DNA of 64,000 nucleotides from Panacibacter microcysteis (GCF_015831355.1 NZ_JADWYR010000002.1:868001-932000), one strand, 5' to 3'. Positions 8,887-18,275 are shown, numbered from the stretch's first letter. The notes: generated by a model not told the origin, from the letters alone. Translations and numbers: made by a program.

Positions 8887-10356
8887 CTATAGATTTTTAA
8901 CTTCGGTAACCAGTTGTTGCAATACAGATTTAGCGTCTCCAAAAAGCATAGATGTTTTTGGTTGAAAGAAAAGTTCATTTTCAATACCTGCATAACCTGG
9001 TTTCATACTTCGCTTGTTTACAATAACGAGTTTGGCATCTTCCACTTCGAGTACAGGCATGCCATAAATGGGTGAACTCGTGTCTGTTTTTGCGGCCGGG
9101 TTTACCACGTCGTTGGCGCCCAGTACCAGTACGACATCTGTAATCCTAAATTCTTTGTTGGCGTCTTCCATTTCAAGCAACTTATCATAGGGTACATCTG
9201 CTTCTGCCAGCAGTACATTCATATGGCCGGGCATTCTGCCGGCAACCGGATGTATGGCGTATTTAACCTCTACGCCTTTTTCTTCCAGTATGCTTTCCAG
9301 TTCGTGACACACATGCTGAGCCTGCGCCACGGCGAGGCCATAACCGGGCACGATCATGATCTTTCTTGCATAGCTCATATTTATAGCAGCATCACTTAAG
9401 ATTATCTCTTTATACGCACCACCCGCTTTGCCGGCTTGTGCAGCTATTGTGGCGGCGCCACCAAAATTGCCGATCAGGACATTTTTCAGGGACCTGTTCA
9501 TTGCCTTACACATAAGGATGGTAAGCAATGTACCCGCAGCGCCAACAAGAATACCGCCGGTGAGCATTACTTTATTATCGTATAAAAAACCACCACATGC
9601 AGCGGCAACGCCGGTAAAAGAATTAAGGAGTGATATAACCACAGGCATATCTGCGCCACCGATTGGAAGTACAAAGAAGATACCGTACAACAGAGATAAA
9701 AATAATGTGAGATAAAATAATGCACCGGCGAAATTAAACAAGGACATGCTCCTTAGTTCGAATCCAACATTGTAAACACTTAAAGCTAAAATAGCCAACA
9801 GCAGAAGCATGTTAAAAAGATGCTGATTCTTAAAACTGCGATCCTTTACCTTCCCGTTAAGTTTGCCCCACGCAATCATACTTCCGGCAAACGATACAGA
9901 TCCAATTATCAACCCAGCGAAGATGATGATAAATTCAAGTAAATAAAAGTTATGAGCGTGAAGCCTGGCAGCGCAATCTGGACATTTAATGAAGCCGTAA
10001 TTCGTACCAAACAAATGGTTAAACTCTACAATACTAATTAATGCTGCGCAGGCGCCACCCATACCATTGAAGACGCTTACCATTTCGGGCATGGCAGTCA
10101 TCTTTACTTTTTTGGCAGCCATTGTGCCTGCTACGGCACCGATAATTATGGCAGCAAATATCCAGCTATAATTATGCAGGCTGTTGCCTTCTTCGTCTTT
10201 GTACAGGAATATGGTGCCCAGGATGGCAACACTCATACCTGCAGCCGCTACCAGATTGCCTTTACGTGCAGCCGCGGGATTGGATAACATCTTTAAACCT
10301 ATGATGAACTTTACACTTGCCAGCAGGTAAATGACCGTGAGCAGATTTATTTCCAT
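8887..10356 (-). CDS. pntB: NAD(P) transhydrogenase, beta subunit
   Basis: A 489-residue membrane protein with about nine membrane helices in the first ~310 residues (for example NLVAAAGMSVAILGTIFL and MLTGGILVGAAGTLLTILM), then the soluble NADP(H)-binding domain III: IMIVPGYGLAVAQAQH, IHPVAGRMPGHMNVLLAEA, LVLGANDVVNPAA and GYAGIENELF. The complex moves hydride from NADH to NADP+ using the proton gradient. It is the last gene of a three-gene minus-strand operon (alpha part 1, alpha part 2, beta). Confidence 0.95.
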   Translation of the reverse strand: MEINLLTVIYLLASVKFIIGLKMLSNPAAARKGNLVAAAGMSVAILGTIFLYKDEEGNSLHNYSWIFAAIIIGAVAGTMAAKKVKMTAMPEMVSVFNGMGGACAALISIVEFNHLFGTNYGFIKCPDCAARLHAHNFYLLEFIIIFAGLIIGSVSFAGSMIAWGKLNGKVKDRSFKNQHLFNMLLLLAILALSVYNVGFELRSMSLFNFAGALFYLTLFLSLLYGIFFVLPIGGADMPVVISLLNSFTGVAAACGGFLYDNKVMLTGGILVGAAGTLLTILMCKAMNRSLKNVLIGNFGGAATIAAQAGKAGGAYKEIILSDAAINMSYARKIMIVPGYGLAVAQAQHVCHELESILEEKGVEVKYAIHPVAGRMPGHMNVLLAEADVPYDKLLEMEDANKEFRITDVVLVLGANDVVNPAAKTDTSSPIYGMPVLEVEDAKLVIVNKRSMKPGYAGIENELFFQPKTSMLFGDAKSVLQQLVTEVKNL

Positions 10357-10404
10357 GCGTAATTTTTTATAATGCGCAAAACATACGGTATGATGAATGT
10401 TTTA

Positions 10405-10713
10405 CTATTTCTTTTTCTTAAACATTTCCAGCATTCTGTCTGTAACAACAAAGCCTCCAACCACATTCAATGTTCCGAGAATTACAGCAAGGAAACCCAA
10501 TACTAATGCGGTATAATTATCGGTTTCTGCTTTGCCCATTACAATAATGGCTCCTATAATTACCACACCATGTATGGCATTGGCGCCGCTCATGAGTGGT
10601 GTGTGCAGTACGCTGGGCACGCGGCCAATTATTTCTATACCGAGGAAGATCATCAGTATTACAATGTAGATGTACTCCTGGTGCACGTGTATCCATGATA
10701 AAAAGCTACTCAT
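10405..10713 (-). CDS. pntAB: NAD(P) transhydrogenase, alpha subunit part 2 (membrane part)
   Basis: A 102-residue protein with three membrane helices (YIYIVILMIFLGIEIIG, ANAIHGVVIIGAIIVMG, ALVLGFLAVILGTLNVVGG), equal to the C-terminal membrane segment of E. coli PntA. VPSVLHTPLMSGANAIHG is the family signature. Together with pntAA it forms the split alpha chain. It lies 48 bp before pntB and 153 bp after pntAA, a gap occupied by a REP-like half-site. Confidence 0.93.
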   Translation of the reverse strand: MSSFLSWIHVHQEYIYIVILMIFLGIEIIGRVPSVLHTPLMSGANAIHGVVIIGAIIVMGKAETDNYTALVLGFLAVILGTLNVVGGFVVTDRMLEMFKKKK

Positions 10714-10804
10714 ATATCTGTTCCTGTTTTTTGTTCTTTATAATGATCAGCGCTGTTGTTTAAACTTCGCTGCCATCTTCGCGCTGCTGCATCATGTTAT
10801 GAAA

Positions 10805-10834
10805 GTACAAGAGTGCGACGCAACGAAAGCTTCA
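10805..10834 (-). repeat. REP-like half-element inside the transhydrogenase operon
   Basis: Reads GTACAAGAGTGCGACGCAAC and continues GAAAGCTTCA, followed by AACTGCCGGGTTCATCATTG, the usual outer flank of reverse copies. It lies between pntAA (stop 10867) and pntAB (start 10713), where it would be transcribed and could fold in the mRNA. Confidence 0.75.
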
Positions 10835-10866
10835 TACTTATTCAACTGCCGGGTTCATCATTGTCT

Positions 10867-11991
10867 TTATGCCATTGCAGATTTTACCCTTTCATTTACG
10901 ACGGCGCCATTGTGCACAATGCAGGTGCCTTTTACCAGATCATCATCAAAGTTTAGTGAAAGCGCTCCTTCTTTACCGATAATGAGCTGTAAAAAATTCA
11001 GTATGTTCTTTCCATACAGCTTACTTGCATCTGCCGGCATACCTGCGGGTAAATTGCTGTTGCCAACAATGGTTACATTATTAAAATGTACGGTTTGATC
11101 GTTGACGGTTTTAGCAGTATTACCACCTGTTGCGGCCGCCAGATCAATAATCACGGAACCCGGTTTCATACGCATGAGCACCGCTTCAGGAATCAATACC
11201 GGTGCGGCCCTCCCCGGAATTTGTGCCGTGGTGATGATAATATCTGCTTTTACGGCCGCCTCTGATATTTTTTGTTGCTGTCTTTGTTTATATGCTTCAT
11301 CCTGCTCTACTGCATAACCGCCCGCAGCAGAAGCATCGGCGGCGCCTTCCACATCAATGAATTTCGCGCCGAGACTCATTACCTCTTCTTTAACGGCCGG
11401 ACGTGTATCGAACACTTCCACCACCGCACCAAGTCTCCTGGCTGTAGCAATTGCCTGCAGGCCGGCCACACCGGCGCCAAGAATCAGCACTTTTGCGGGC
11501 GGAATGCTTCCGGCAGCGGTCATAAACATGGGGAAATACCTGGGGTAGAGAGATGCAGCGAGTAACACAGCTTTGTACCCGGCAATGTTTGCCTGGCTGC
11601 TGAGTATATCCATGCTTTGTGCGCGGGTAGTACGAGGCAGCATATCCATGCTAAACAAAGTACACTGTTGTGAACAAACCTGTTTAATGAGCGAATGATT
11701 GATCAGTGGCTGGTAAGCGCCTATTAATACGGTGTTTTGTTGTAACAAAGAGATATCATTGGCAGGCAGCGGATTGACAGAAAGAATAATATCTGCACTG
11801 GCCAGTATTTCGCTGCGTGGCTTTATTTGTGCGCCTTTTGAGAGATATATGTCGTCTGATGCAAATGCTGACACGCCGGCAGCGGGCTCTACATAGACAA
11901 TTACGTTTTTCTTTACGAGCGCTTCTGCCTGCTCGGGCATGAGTGCTACACGGTGTTCTCCTGTTGGTTCTTTTATTATTCCGGCAATCAT
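10867..11991 (-). CDS. pntAA: NAD(P) transhydrogenase, alpha subunit part 1 (NAD domain)
   Basis: A 374-residue soluble domain I of the alanine dehydrogenase/PntA fold. It begins MIAGIIKEPTGEHRVALMP, as expected. The Rossmann motif GAGVAGLQAIATARRLGA is near residue 171, followed by VEVFDTRPAVKEEV, and TTAQIPGRAAPVLIPE marks the hinge region. It binds NAD(H) and works with pntAB and pntB downstream. The C-terminal membrane helices of E. coli PntA are missing because they are encoded separately. Confidence 0.94.
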   Translation of the reverse strand: MIAGIIKEPTGEHRVALMPEQAEALVKKNVIVYVEPAAGVSAFASDDIYLSKGAQIKPRSEILASADIILSVNPLPANDISLLQQNTVLIGAYQPLINHSLIKQVCSQQCTLFSMDMLPRTTRAQSMDILSSQANIAGYKAVLLAASLYPRYFPMFMTAAGSIPPAKVLILGAGVAGLQAIATARRLGAVVEVFDTRPAVKEEVMSLGAKFIDVEGAADASAAGGYAVEQDEAYKQRQQQKISEAAVKADIIITTAQIPGRAAPVLIPEAVLMRMKPGSVIIDLAAATGGNTAKTVNDQTVHFNNVTIVGNSNLPAGMPADASKLYGKNILNFLQLIIGKEGALSLNFDDDLVKGTCIVHNGAVVNERVKSAMA

Positions 11992-12062
11992 GCTTTAAAA
12001 TAAGCATTTTTTATTGCATAGAATTAGCCCGCTGTTTTTTGTTTGCAAACCGCTGACGTTTT

Positions 12063-12866
12063 TTAAAACCTTATCACAAAATCTTCTTTCGCTTTTTGTT
12101 CTTTACGAAAGAAAACAATGCCAATAAAAAACAGGTCTACAGCAAGTGTCACAGCATCATGCTGTTTTATATGGTTCCATGCAGCTTCCATTTCCTCGCT
12201 CCAGTGTATATCATCAAAAACCAGTATGGAATGTTCGTGTATGTGTGGTAAAAGTTTTTTGAAGTAGTTTATAGTGGGCTCTTTGCGGTGATTGCCGTCG
12301 ATAAATGCGAAGTCGGTCACCGGCAGTTGTTCCTCCAGCACCTTATCGAGCGTAAGATCAAAATTGCCTTCCACCACTTGTATATTATGGATATTCAGTT
12401 GTTCAAAATTTTGCTTTGCTACAGCGGCAACTGCTGCTGCACCTTCCATGGTTATAACAGGTTTACTGGCATCAGCACTGGCCAGGTAAGCTGTGGTAAT
12501 ACCCAGCGAGGTGCCGAGTTCCAGTATGTTGCCCGGCTGGTAATAGTTTACCATACGAAACAGCAACTGCGCAAATTTTTTAGGTTTTAAAGAGCTGTTG
12601 GCTATAGCGCTTACTTTTCTTTCGTATGAGGCATGCACACGCGAACCAGCGCCAAAATCCTGCAGGGTTAACATTGTATTATCGCGTTTCAATCTGGCTC
12701 GCAGGTTTTCAATACTTGTATAGCAATAGTAAGTATTGTAGTCATTCAGCACTTTTGTAACAAAATCAAACACAAAAGGTGAATGAATGCCATGGCCTTT
12801 TCCATTAGCCGCCGTAAGCCAATACTTTAAATATTTGGTGCCAAGTTTAACCGGAGAATACATCAA
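12063..12866 (-). CDS. Class I SAM-dependent methyltransferase
   Basis: A 267-residue soluble enzyme. The SAM-binding motif I is ILELGTSLGITTAYLA (residue ~138), motif II TMEGAAAVAAVAKQNF, and motif IV VTDFAFIDGNHRKEPT followed by HSILVFDDIHWSEEM, close to catechol-O-methyltransferase-like enzymes that act on small molecules. The N-terminal ~100 residues (KYLKYWLTAANGKGHGIHSP and onward) are typical of Bacteroidota members. Substrate unknown. It stands alone, 72 bp beyond the start of pntAA on the same strand. Confidence 0.85.
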   Translation of the reverse strand: MMYSPVKLGTKYLKYWLTAANGKGHGIHSPFVFDFVTKVLNDYNTYYCYTSIENLRARLKRDNTMLTLQDFGAGSRVHASYERKVSAIANSSLKPKKFAQLLFRMVNYYQPGNILELGTSLGITTAYLASADASKPVITMEGAAAVAAVAKQNFEQLNIHNIQVVEGNFDLTLDKVLEEQLPVTDFAFIDGNHRKEPTINYFKKLLPHIHEHSILVFDDIHWSEEMEAAWNHIKQHDAVTLAVDLFFIGIVFFRKEQKAKEDFVIRF

Positions 12867-12956
12867 TACCTATTTTCGTAAGGGCGCAAAGTAATACATA
12901 AGAAAACGGATAACAGAAATATTTACAGAGAAATAAGTAGGGAAAAAGATAAAAAG

Positions 12957-12989
12957 TTTTGGAACATTTTGCCACGGAGACTATTTTTG
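12957..12989 (+). promoter_or_regulatory. Bacteroidota-type promoter of tRNA-Gln
   Basis: TTTTG at 12957-12961 and TATTTTTG at 12982-12989 are 20 bp apart. This matches the -33 TTTG / -7 TAnnTTTG consensus of the Bacteroidota primary sigma factor. The predicted start of transcription, about 12996, leaves a leader of roughly ten bases before the tRNA. Confidence 0.75.
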
Positions 12990-13006
12990 CAGCCCATTTA
13001 ACGGAT

Positions 13007-13077
13007 TGGCCAATGGTGTAATGGTAACACAGCAGATTTTGGTTCTGTTATTCTTGGTTCGAGTCCAGGTTGGCCAA
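13007..13077 (+). tRNA. tRNA-Gln (anticodon TTG)
   Basis: A 71-nt cloverleaf. Acceptor stem TGGCCAA pairs with TTGGCCA; the D-arm contains AATGGTAAC; anticodon stem GCAGA/TCTGT encloses TTTTGGT, so the anticodon is TTG, read as glutamine; the T-arm contains GGTTCGAGTCC. CCA is not encoded after the discriminator A. A promoter sits directly upstream and a terminator starts 8 bp downstream, so the gene is a single-tRNA transcript. Confidence 0.95.
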
Positions 13078-13084
13078 CAAAAAA

Positions 13085-13115
13085 ACAGCGAAGAAATGTC
13101 TTCGCTGTTTTTATT
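13085..13115 (+). terminator. Terminator of the tRNA-Gln transcript
   Basis: Ten-bp perfect stem ACAGCGAAGA / TCTTCGCTGT with an AATG loop, followed by TTTTATTT. Confidence 0.85.
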
Positions 13116-13146
13116 TGTGGTATTATCAGCCGTTGCGCCAATTAAA

Positions 13147-13171
13147 AAGCCACTGTGATTATCAGTGGCTT
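13147..13171. terminator. Second hairpin, terminator-like
   Basis: Stem AAGCCACTG / CAGTGGCTT with a seven-base loop, followed by CTTATT. It may back up the tRNA terminator or end minus-strand transcription. From here to 13430 (about 260 bp) I see no gene and no repeat. Confidence 0.55.
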
Positions 13172-13430
13172 CTTATTAAGTGCAAAATGCAGTCGATTTT
13201 GGTTGTGGTATTACAAACTGCCTGTAAGAAAGAGCTTATTGGAAAGACCGCAAAATATTTTCTTCTTTTTAATCAATTGTTAGGGTGTATTTAAACTATT
13301 TTTAATATCAGCCCGGCGCTTTTTTTACAACAGTGGGTCAAATATTTATATCGTTGGTGTTTTCCTGTTCGTACACCACGCAAAGAAGGCTTTTAGATCT
13401 GTAGATAAATCACACGATAGCCGTCAACAT

Positions 13431-13718
13431 CTATCTTCCTATCGCCAGGAACTGGCCCGCCTGCTTCTCAAAAGGATAAGTAATAACATCGTGCTCATCT
13501 TTATTGATAAACAGCTTGTAATAGCCTGATGCTAAATGACTAAGACAAAGCTGAATAAAATGACCCTTAAACCGGCCACGCCTTATCACATGATCATTTT
13601 CTGATTGAATGCTGTATTCTGCCTCGATAGTGAGGTTATCTTTGACTTCGATGAAGAGTAAGTCTTCTACTTTATTGATTACGATTGCGTCTAATGAGGA
13701 TGCTAGCTGGGGATACAT
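13431..13718 (-). CDS. Small protein of unknown function
   Basis: A protein of about 95 residues, read from MYPQLASSLDAIVINKVEDL. The sequence LLFIEVKDNLTIEAEYSIQ, HVIRRGRFKGHFIQLCLSHL and SGYYKLFINKDEHDVITYPF alternates hydrophobic and polar residues like a beta-sandwich and resembles T9SS C-terminal modules, but has no signal peptide. A longer start at 13808 would add 30 unlikely residues. It lies divergent from the secreted T9SS protein at 13870. I do not recognise the family. Confidence 0.5.
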   Translation of the reverse strand: MYPQLASSLDAIVINKVEDLLFIEVKDNLTIEAEYSIQSENDHVIRRGRFKGHFIQLCLSHLASGYYKLFINKDEHDVITYPFEKQAGQFLAIGR

Positions 13719-13869
13719 AAATATTGGATTTAATATACACAAGTTAGTAACATAAGAAATTGCATGCCATGAAAATGTGCTTAATTTTTGTGCGCTGGTT
13801 GCCAACACTTTTTCTCATTCTTTCGTACTGTTGGTCAAACTATACAAATCCATCATCTAAAATGCACTT

Positions 13870-14904
13870 ATGAAAAGAAATCTATCTCTGTTAGCTGCTG
13901 CTGCCTTTGCATTACTGTCAATTACAGCATCGGCACAATGCGATCTTAACCCCGTCATTGCTCCCGGCCAGCTTATTTTGTGCCCCGGCGCCACAGATAC
14001 ACTTTCCGTAGCGGGCAACTTCGACAGCTACCAGTGGTTCAAAAACAACCAGCCCATCGAAGGTGCTACAGGCCCCTTTTACATCGTAGAACAATACCGC
14101 GATGCCGCCAGCTTTTTCAAAGTGTCAGTAACCAAAAATGGTTGTGCAGATACATCTAAGCGTGTATTGGTTGATGGTTACGTTTTCGCCTTGCCATACG
14201 TTATTACCACCGGCGAAATTGGTATTTACAATCCTTTAAAGGATGTAAGATTCCAGTGCCCGGGCGATAGTGTGATCATGACCATGGGCGATCCGTACAA
14301 TGTAAACATACAATGGTACAATGCGGGCAAACCAATACCCGGCGCTACGGGGAAAACTTTCCAGGTTACGCAGAAAGGAAGTTACACGGTTTGCGGCTCA
14401 CCGGCCGTATGCCCGTCTTATACAGATTGCCAGAACATTCCCATGAACTATGCCTTCGACAAAGTAGAACCGCTGATTACAGAAAGCAATGATACCCTCT
14501 TCGCATCAGCAGCAAAAACTTACCGGTGGTATTATAACGGAAGGCAAATACCCGGCGCCACCAAAAATTACATCGTGCCCGATCGCAACGGTGCTTACAC
14601 AGTAGCCATTAAAACAACGCACGATTGCACCGGTATGTCGCCCGTATACAATTACAATGGTGCAGATGCGCTGATCGCGGTTGCTCCTAACCCTGTAATG
14701 AATACCCTGCATGTACGGGTAAAGAAAGCCGGCGTGGCATATATCGCAATTGCAGATTTATACGGCAACAGGTATAAACTTATACCATACAGAAACGACA
14801 ACGAACTCATCAATGTAAGTGACCTGCGTATGGGTACCTACGTGGTTCAGGTGCTCAACAGCAAACAACAGGTAATTGGTTCAACAAAAATATTCAAACA
14901 ATAA
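13870..14904 (+). CDS. Secreted T9SS protein with Ig-like domains
   Basis: A 344-residue protein with a signal peptide (MKRNLSLLAAAAFALLSITA, cut after ASAQ). At least three Ig-like modules are visible from the Trp-centred repeat: YQWFKNNQPIEGATGPFYIV, IQWYNAGKPIPGATGKTF, YRWYYNGRQIPGATKNYIV. The last ~80 residues (VAPNPVMNTLHVRVKKA ... NSKQQVIGSTKIFKQ) form a type IX sorting domain, so the protein is exported through T9SS and either released or attached to the surface. An adhesive or structural role is the usual guess for this architecture. Confidence 0.85.
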   Translation: MKRNLSLLAAAAFALLSITASAQCDLNPVIAPGQLILCPGATDTLSVAGNFDSYQWFKNNQPIEGATGPFYIVEQYRDAASFFKVSVTKNGCADTSKRVLVDGYVFALPYVITTGEIGIYNPLKDVRFQCPGDSVIMTMGDPYNVNIQWYNAGKPIPGATGKTFQVTQKGSYTVCGSPAVCPSYTDCQNIPMNYAFDKVEPLITESNDTLFASAAKTYRWYYNGRQIPGATKNYIVPDRNGAYTVAIKTTHDCTGMSPVYNYNGADALIAVAPNPVMNTLHVRVKKAGVAYIAIADLYGNRYKLIPYRNDNELINVSDLRMGTYVVQVLNSKQQVIGSTKIFKQ

Positions 14905-15002
14905 GCCTTTAAACTCGGTTTTGGTGAATGATGAAAACCTGCGATCTTGTGATTGTGGGTTTTCTGTTTTAAAAGAATAATGTTACCGCCATCAGATCTT
15001 TG

Positions 15003-15032
15003 GGCATCGCCTGTTGTGTCACTCACTTGTGC
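15003..15032 (+). repeat. REP-like half-element, forward
   Basis: Reads GGCATCGCCTGTTGTGTCAC and continues TCACTTGTGC, then GTTCCG, the GTGTCAC version of the core. It lies in the 277-bp gap between the T9SS protein and the M20 peptidase. Confidence 0.75.
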
Positions 15033-15181
15033 GTTCCGCCTTCGTGGCGGATGCAGCGTTCCGTAAGTAAAACAGGTGGTAAAAATTGACGGCTGTACTA
15101 AACTCCCGGCTTGCGGTATCATATTTTTAAAACACCTACATTCGCTGCACTCAATACTTTACTTTATATAAAACTTTTGCT

Positions 15182-16552
15182 ATGCAGGCATGGAAAGATT
15201 ACCAGGCGGCAAATAAAGACCGTTTCCTGGATGAATTGTTGGAACTACTACGCATACCCAGTGTAAGTGCACGAAGTGAGCATAAAAGCGATATGGAAAC
15301 ATGTGCAGCAGCCGTTAAGGAAAGATTACTGCAGGCCGGCGCCGATAAGGCAGAGATCGTAGCCACGCCCGGTCACCCTGTTGTATACGCCGAAAAAATG
15401 ATCGACCCATCAAAACCAGTTGTACTGGTCTATGGTCATTACGATGTGCAGCCGGCAGATCCGCTTGAGTTATGGCACAGCGGCCCGTTTGAACCAACTA
15501 TTAAAGATGGAAAAATATTTGCACGCGGCGCCTGTGACGATAAAGGCCAGTTTTACATGCACATCAAAGCGCTTGAAACGCTTATGCAAACAAATTCTCT
15601 GCCGGTCAACCTCAAGTTCATTATAGAAGGCGAAGAAGAAGTAGGCTCTCCCAACCTTGCAGATTTTGTGAAACAAAACAAGGAACTGCTGAAAGCAGAC
15701 GTTATTCTCATCAGCGATACTTCTATGATCAGCATGGACGCACCAAGCATAGATGTAGGTGTTCGTGGTCTTACATACATAGAGATTGAAGTTACCGGTG
15801 CAAACCGTGACTTACACAGTGGCGTATACGGTGGCGCTGTTGCCAACCCCATAACCATTCTGGCAAAAATGATTGCCAGCCTGCACGATGCAGACAATCA
15901 TATAACCATTCCCGGTTTTTACGATGACGTGGTAGAAGCAACAAAAGACGAACGCGCAGCACTGGCACAGGCACCTTATAATGAAGAAGTATACAAACAG
16001 GAACTTGGTGTAAATGCCTTGTGGGGCGAAAAGGGCTATACTACCAATGAGCGTACCGGCATTCGTCCCACTTTGGAAATAAATGGTATCTGGGGCGGCT
16101 ACACCGGTGAAGGTTCAAAAACGGTATTGCCATCCAAAGCGTTTGCCAAGATCAGCTGCCGCCTGGTGCCAAACCAGAAAAGCGACAAAATGGAAAAGCT
16201 GCTTATCGATCACCTGTACAAAATTGCACCGCCATCAGTGCAGGTAAAAGTATCACCTCACCACGGCGGTGATCCTTATATGACACCGGTTGACAGTATA
16301 GAATACAAAGCCGCTGCAAAGGCCATAGAAGCAACTTTTGGCAAAGCGCCGGTGCCGGTGCGTGGTGGTGGCAGTATTCCCATCACTGCATTGTTTGAAA
16401 GCGAACTGGGCTGTAAAGTAGTATTCCTTGGCTTTGGGCTTGATAATGACAACCTTCATAGCCCCAACGAAAAATATGATATAGCCAACTTTTATAAAGG
16501 CATTGAAACCATACCATACTTTCATCAATTTTATGCAGAAATGAAAGCATAA
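15182..16552 (+). CDS. M20-family dipeptidase
   Basis: A 456-residue metallopeptidase of the M20/M25/M40 group. Metal and catalytic motifs: VVLVYGHYDVQPADP (His, Asp), ARGACDDKGQFYMHIKA (bridging Asp), FIIEGEEEVGSPNL (catalytic and metal Glu), ISDTSMISMDAPSI, and near the C-terminus DNDNLHSPNEKYDI (His). The dimerisation/lid domain lies between, around DLHSGVYGGAVANPI. No signal peptide, so it acts in the cytoplasm on dipeptides or similar amides. The RBS region before ATG 15182 is AT-rich. A terminator follows the stop. Confidence 0.93.
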   Translation: MQAWKDYQAANKDRFLDELLELLRIPSVSARSEHKSDMETCAAAVKERLLQAGADKAEIVATPGHPVVYAEKMIDPSKPVVLVYGHYDVQPADPLELWHSGPFEPTIKDGKIFARGACDDKGQFYMHIKALETLMQTNSLPVNLKFIIEGEEEVGSPNLADFVKQNKELLKADVILISDTSMISMDAPSIDVGVRGLTYIEIEVTGANRDLHSGVYGGAVANPITILAKMIASLHDADNHITIPGFYDDVVEATKDERAALAQAPYNEEVYKQELGVNALWGEKGYTTNERTGIRPTLEINGIWGGYTGEGSKTVLPSKAFAKISCRLVPNQKSDKMEKLLIDHLYKIAPPSVQVKVSPHHGGDPYMTPVDSIEYKAAAKAIEATFGKAPVPVRGGGSIPITALFESELGCKVVFLGFGLDNDNLHSPNEKYDIANFYKGIETIPYFHQFYAEMKA

Positions 16553-16574
16553 CAAATACTTTCCCCTTATAAAA

Positions 16575-16603
16575 AAAATCCCGCCAAAAGCGGGATTTTT
16601 TTA
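16575..16603. terminator. Bidirectional terminator
   Basis: Stem AAAATCCCGC / GCGGGATTTT with a CAAAA loop and A- and T-runs on either side, between the converging peptidase (stop 16552) and macrodomain (stop 16613) genes. Confidence 0.85.
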
Positions 16604-16612
16604 TACAGTTTT

Positions 16613-17140
16613 TCAACTGGCAGGCTCAAGTATTTGTGTATACAGTTCATAATTTTCTTCATCAAAACAAACAAAAACAATTGCTTTTATTTTACCAAAG
16701 TTGCTGTCGGTAAAATCCCTTACCGCACGAATGGCGGTATTGGCAGCACTTACTTTGGGATATCCGTAAATACCGGTGCTGATGTTTGGAAAGGCGATGG
16801 ACAGCAAGGCATGCTCAACGGCAAGATGAAGACTGTTTACATAACAGTTATACAATAACCCTTCTTCATTGTTTGTGCCGTCTTTCCAAACGGGCCCAAC
16901 GGTATGGATCACTTTTTTCGAAGGCAGCCTGCCCGCATTTGTAATTACCGCTTCGCCTGTTTTACAGCCACCCTGCCTGTTCCTGATCTCCACACACTCG
17001 GCAAGAATGGCCGGGCCGCCGGCACGGTGTATAGCACCGTCAACACCGCCGCCGCCAAGCAAAGAGCTGTTGGCAGCATTCACAATTGCATCTACTTTTT
17101 GTTTGGTAATATCGCCGTGGATAATGCTTAGTGCAGCCAT
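16613..17140 (-). CDS. Macrodomain protein, O-acetyl-ADP-ribose deacetylase type
   Basis: A 175-residue MacroD-type macrodomain. Motifs: [62 protein letters not shown] and [14 protein letters not shown]. These form the ADP-ribose pocket. Such enzymes remove ADP-ribose from aspartate or glutamate or hydrolyse O-acetyl-ADP-ribose. The start [15 protein letters not shown] is chosen because longer readings run into the coding region of the upstream ogt gene, which ends 37 bp before it on the same strand; the two are likely co-transcribed. Confidence 0.93.
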   Translation of the reverse strand: MAALSIIHGDITKQKVDAIVNAANSSLLGGGGVDGAIHRAGGPAILAECVEIRNRQGGCKTGEAVITNAGRLPSKKVIHTVGPVWKDGTNNEEGLLYNCYVNSLHLAVEHALLSIAFPNISTGIYGYPKVSAANTAIRAVRDFTDSNFGKIKAIVFVCFDEENYELYTQILEPAS

Positions 17141-17177
17141 AGGAAAATGTTTTTCTGAAGGAAACTGGAACAGGAAA

Positions 17178-17717
17178 CTAAAACAAGGTCTGTATGCCAT
17201 GCGTAATTCTGAACTCATGCTGCAGCAGCCATTTCTTTCTCCAGACACCGCCGCCATAGCCGGTAAGACTTCTGTCGCTGCCAATTACACGGTGGCAGGG
17301 AATGATGATTGCAATTTTGTTTTTGCCATTTGTGGTGGCCACTGCCCTTATTGCTTTTACGTCTCCCACCCTTTTGGCCTGGTCTAAATAGCTGATCGTT
17401 TTACCAAAGGGAATATGCAACAACTCATTCCACACTTTTTGCTGAAAGTCAGTTCCCTCCTGGTGTACCGGCAGGTCAAAAACCTTCCGCTTGCCATTAA
17501 AGAACTCTATCAGTTGCTCAGTGCACTCATGAATAATATCACTCACGCCCGGCTCGCCGTAGCTGATGTTGTCTTTGTTATCCACAAAACTCAGTTCTGC
17601 TATATAGTGGTCTGTACCGCCGATCTTTAATAAACCCAAAGGACTTTGGTAATAGGTGTAGTACAGCGGTGGCATGCTGTTTTGCGAAGTCTGGTTTATA
17701 GAAACGTTGTCTGGCAT
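17178..17717 (-). CDS. ogt: Methylated-DNA--protein-cysteine methyltransferase
   Basis: A 179-residue suicide repair enzyme that takes the methyl group from O6-methylguanine. The active-site motif [19 protein letters not shown] includes the acceptor cysteine near residue 142; the helix-turn-helix region [20 protein letters not shown] and the Arg finger [14 protein letters not shown] precede it. The first ATG gives a short poorly conserved leader; an alternative start lies 14 codons later (MPPLYYTYY). It precedes the macrodomain gene, forming a small repair pair. Confidence 0.94.
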   Translation of the reverse strand: MPDNVSINQTSQNSMPPLYYTYYQSPLGLLKIGGTDHYIAELSFVDNKDNISYGEPGVSDIIHECTEQLIEFFNGKRKVFDLPVHQEGTDFQQKVWNELLHIPFGKTISYLDQAKRVGDVKAIRAVATTNGKNKIAIIIPCHRVIGSDRSLTGYGGGVWRKKWLLQHEFRITHGIQTLF

Positions 17718-17829
17718 AAGCTGGTGCGAAAGTTAATTATTTTTTACTGTAAAATATCAGCCACTAAATTCCCATGGCAATTTTATTATTATGCGCTTTA
17801 TATAACTTGCGTTACAGTAAACATTTATC

Positions 17830-18249
17830 ATGCAGATAGCAATCATCAACGGCCCGAATTTAAACCTGTTGGGTAAACGGGAGCCCGGCGTGTATGGCAA
17901 TACATCTTTTGAAACATATTTCAGTGAACTGCAAGGCCGTTTTCCAGGTATAAATTTTCATTATTACCAAAGCAACGTAGAAGGCGAACTCATCAATGAA
18001 ATACAGCGCGTAGGCTTTTCTTACGATGGCATTATCATTAATCCCGGTGGTTATACACATACATCTGTAGCATTGGGTGATGCAATCGCTGCCATTACAA
18101 CACCTGTTGTGGAAGTGCACATCAGCAATGTACATGCACGCGAAGATTTTAGAAAGCTCTCTCATGTTTCTGCCAAATGCAAAGGCACTATTGCCGGTCT
18201 TGGTCTTAAGGGTTACGAACTCGCACTAAGGTCACTCGTTGAAAAATGA
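17830..18249 (+). CDS. aroQ: 3-dehydroquinate dehydratase, type II
   Basis: A 139-residue enzyme of the shikimate pathway that converts 3-dehydroquinate to 3-dehydroshikimate; type II enzymes form dodecamers. Seen: INGPNLNLLGKREPGVYGN with the catalytic Tyr, the flexible loop Arg nearby, YQSNVEGELINEIQ, GIIINPGGYTHTSVALGDAI and VVEVHISNVHAREDFRKLS with the catalytic His. Length is normal. It stands alone; the downstream gap carries an inverted REP-like pair. Confidence 0.96.
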   Translation: MQIAIINGPNLNLLGKREPGVYGNTSFETYFSELQGRFPGINFHYYQSNVEGELINEIQRVGFSYDGIIINPGGYTHTSVALGDAIAAITTPVVEVHISNVHAREDFRKLSHVSAKCKGTIAGLGLKGYELALRSLVEK

Positions 18250-18275
18250 TGATGTAGCCGGCTGTGGTGTTTCAT

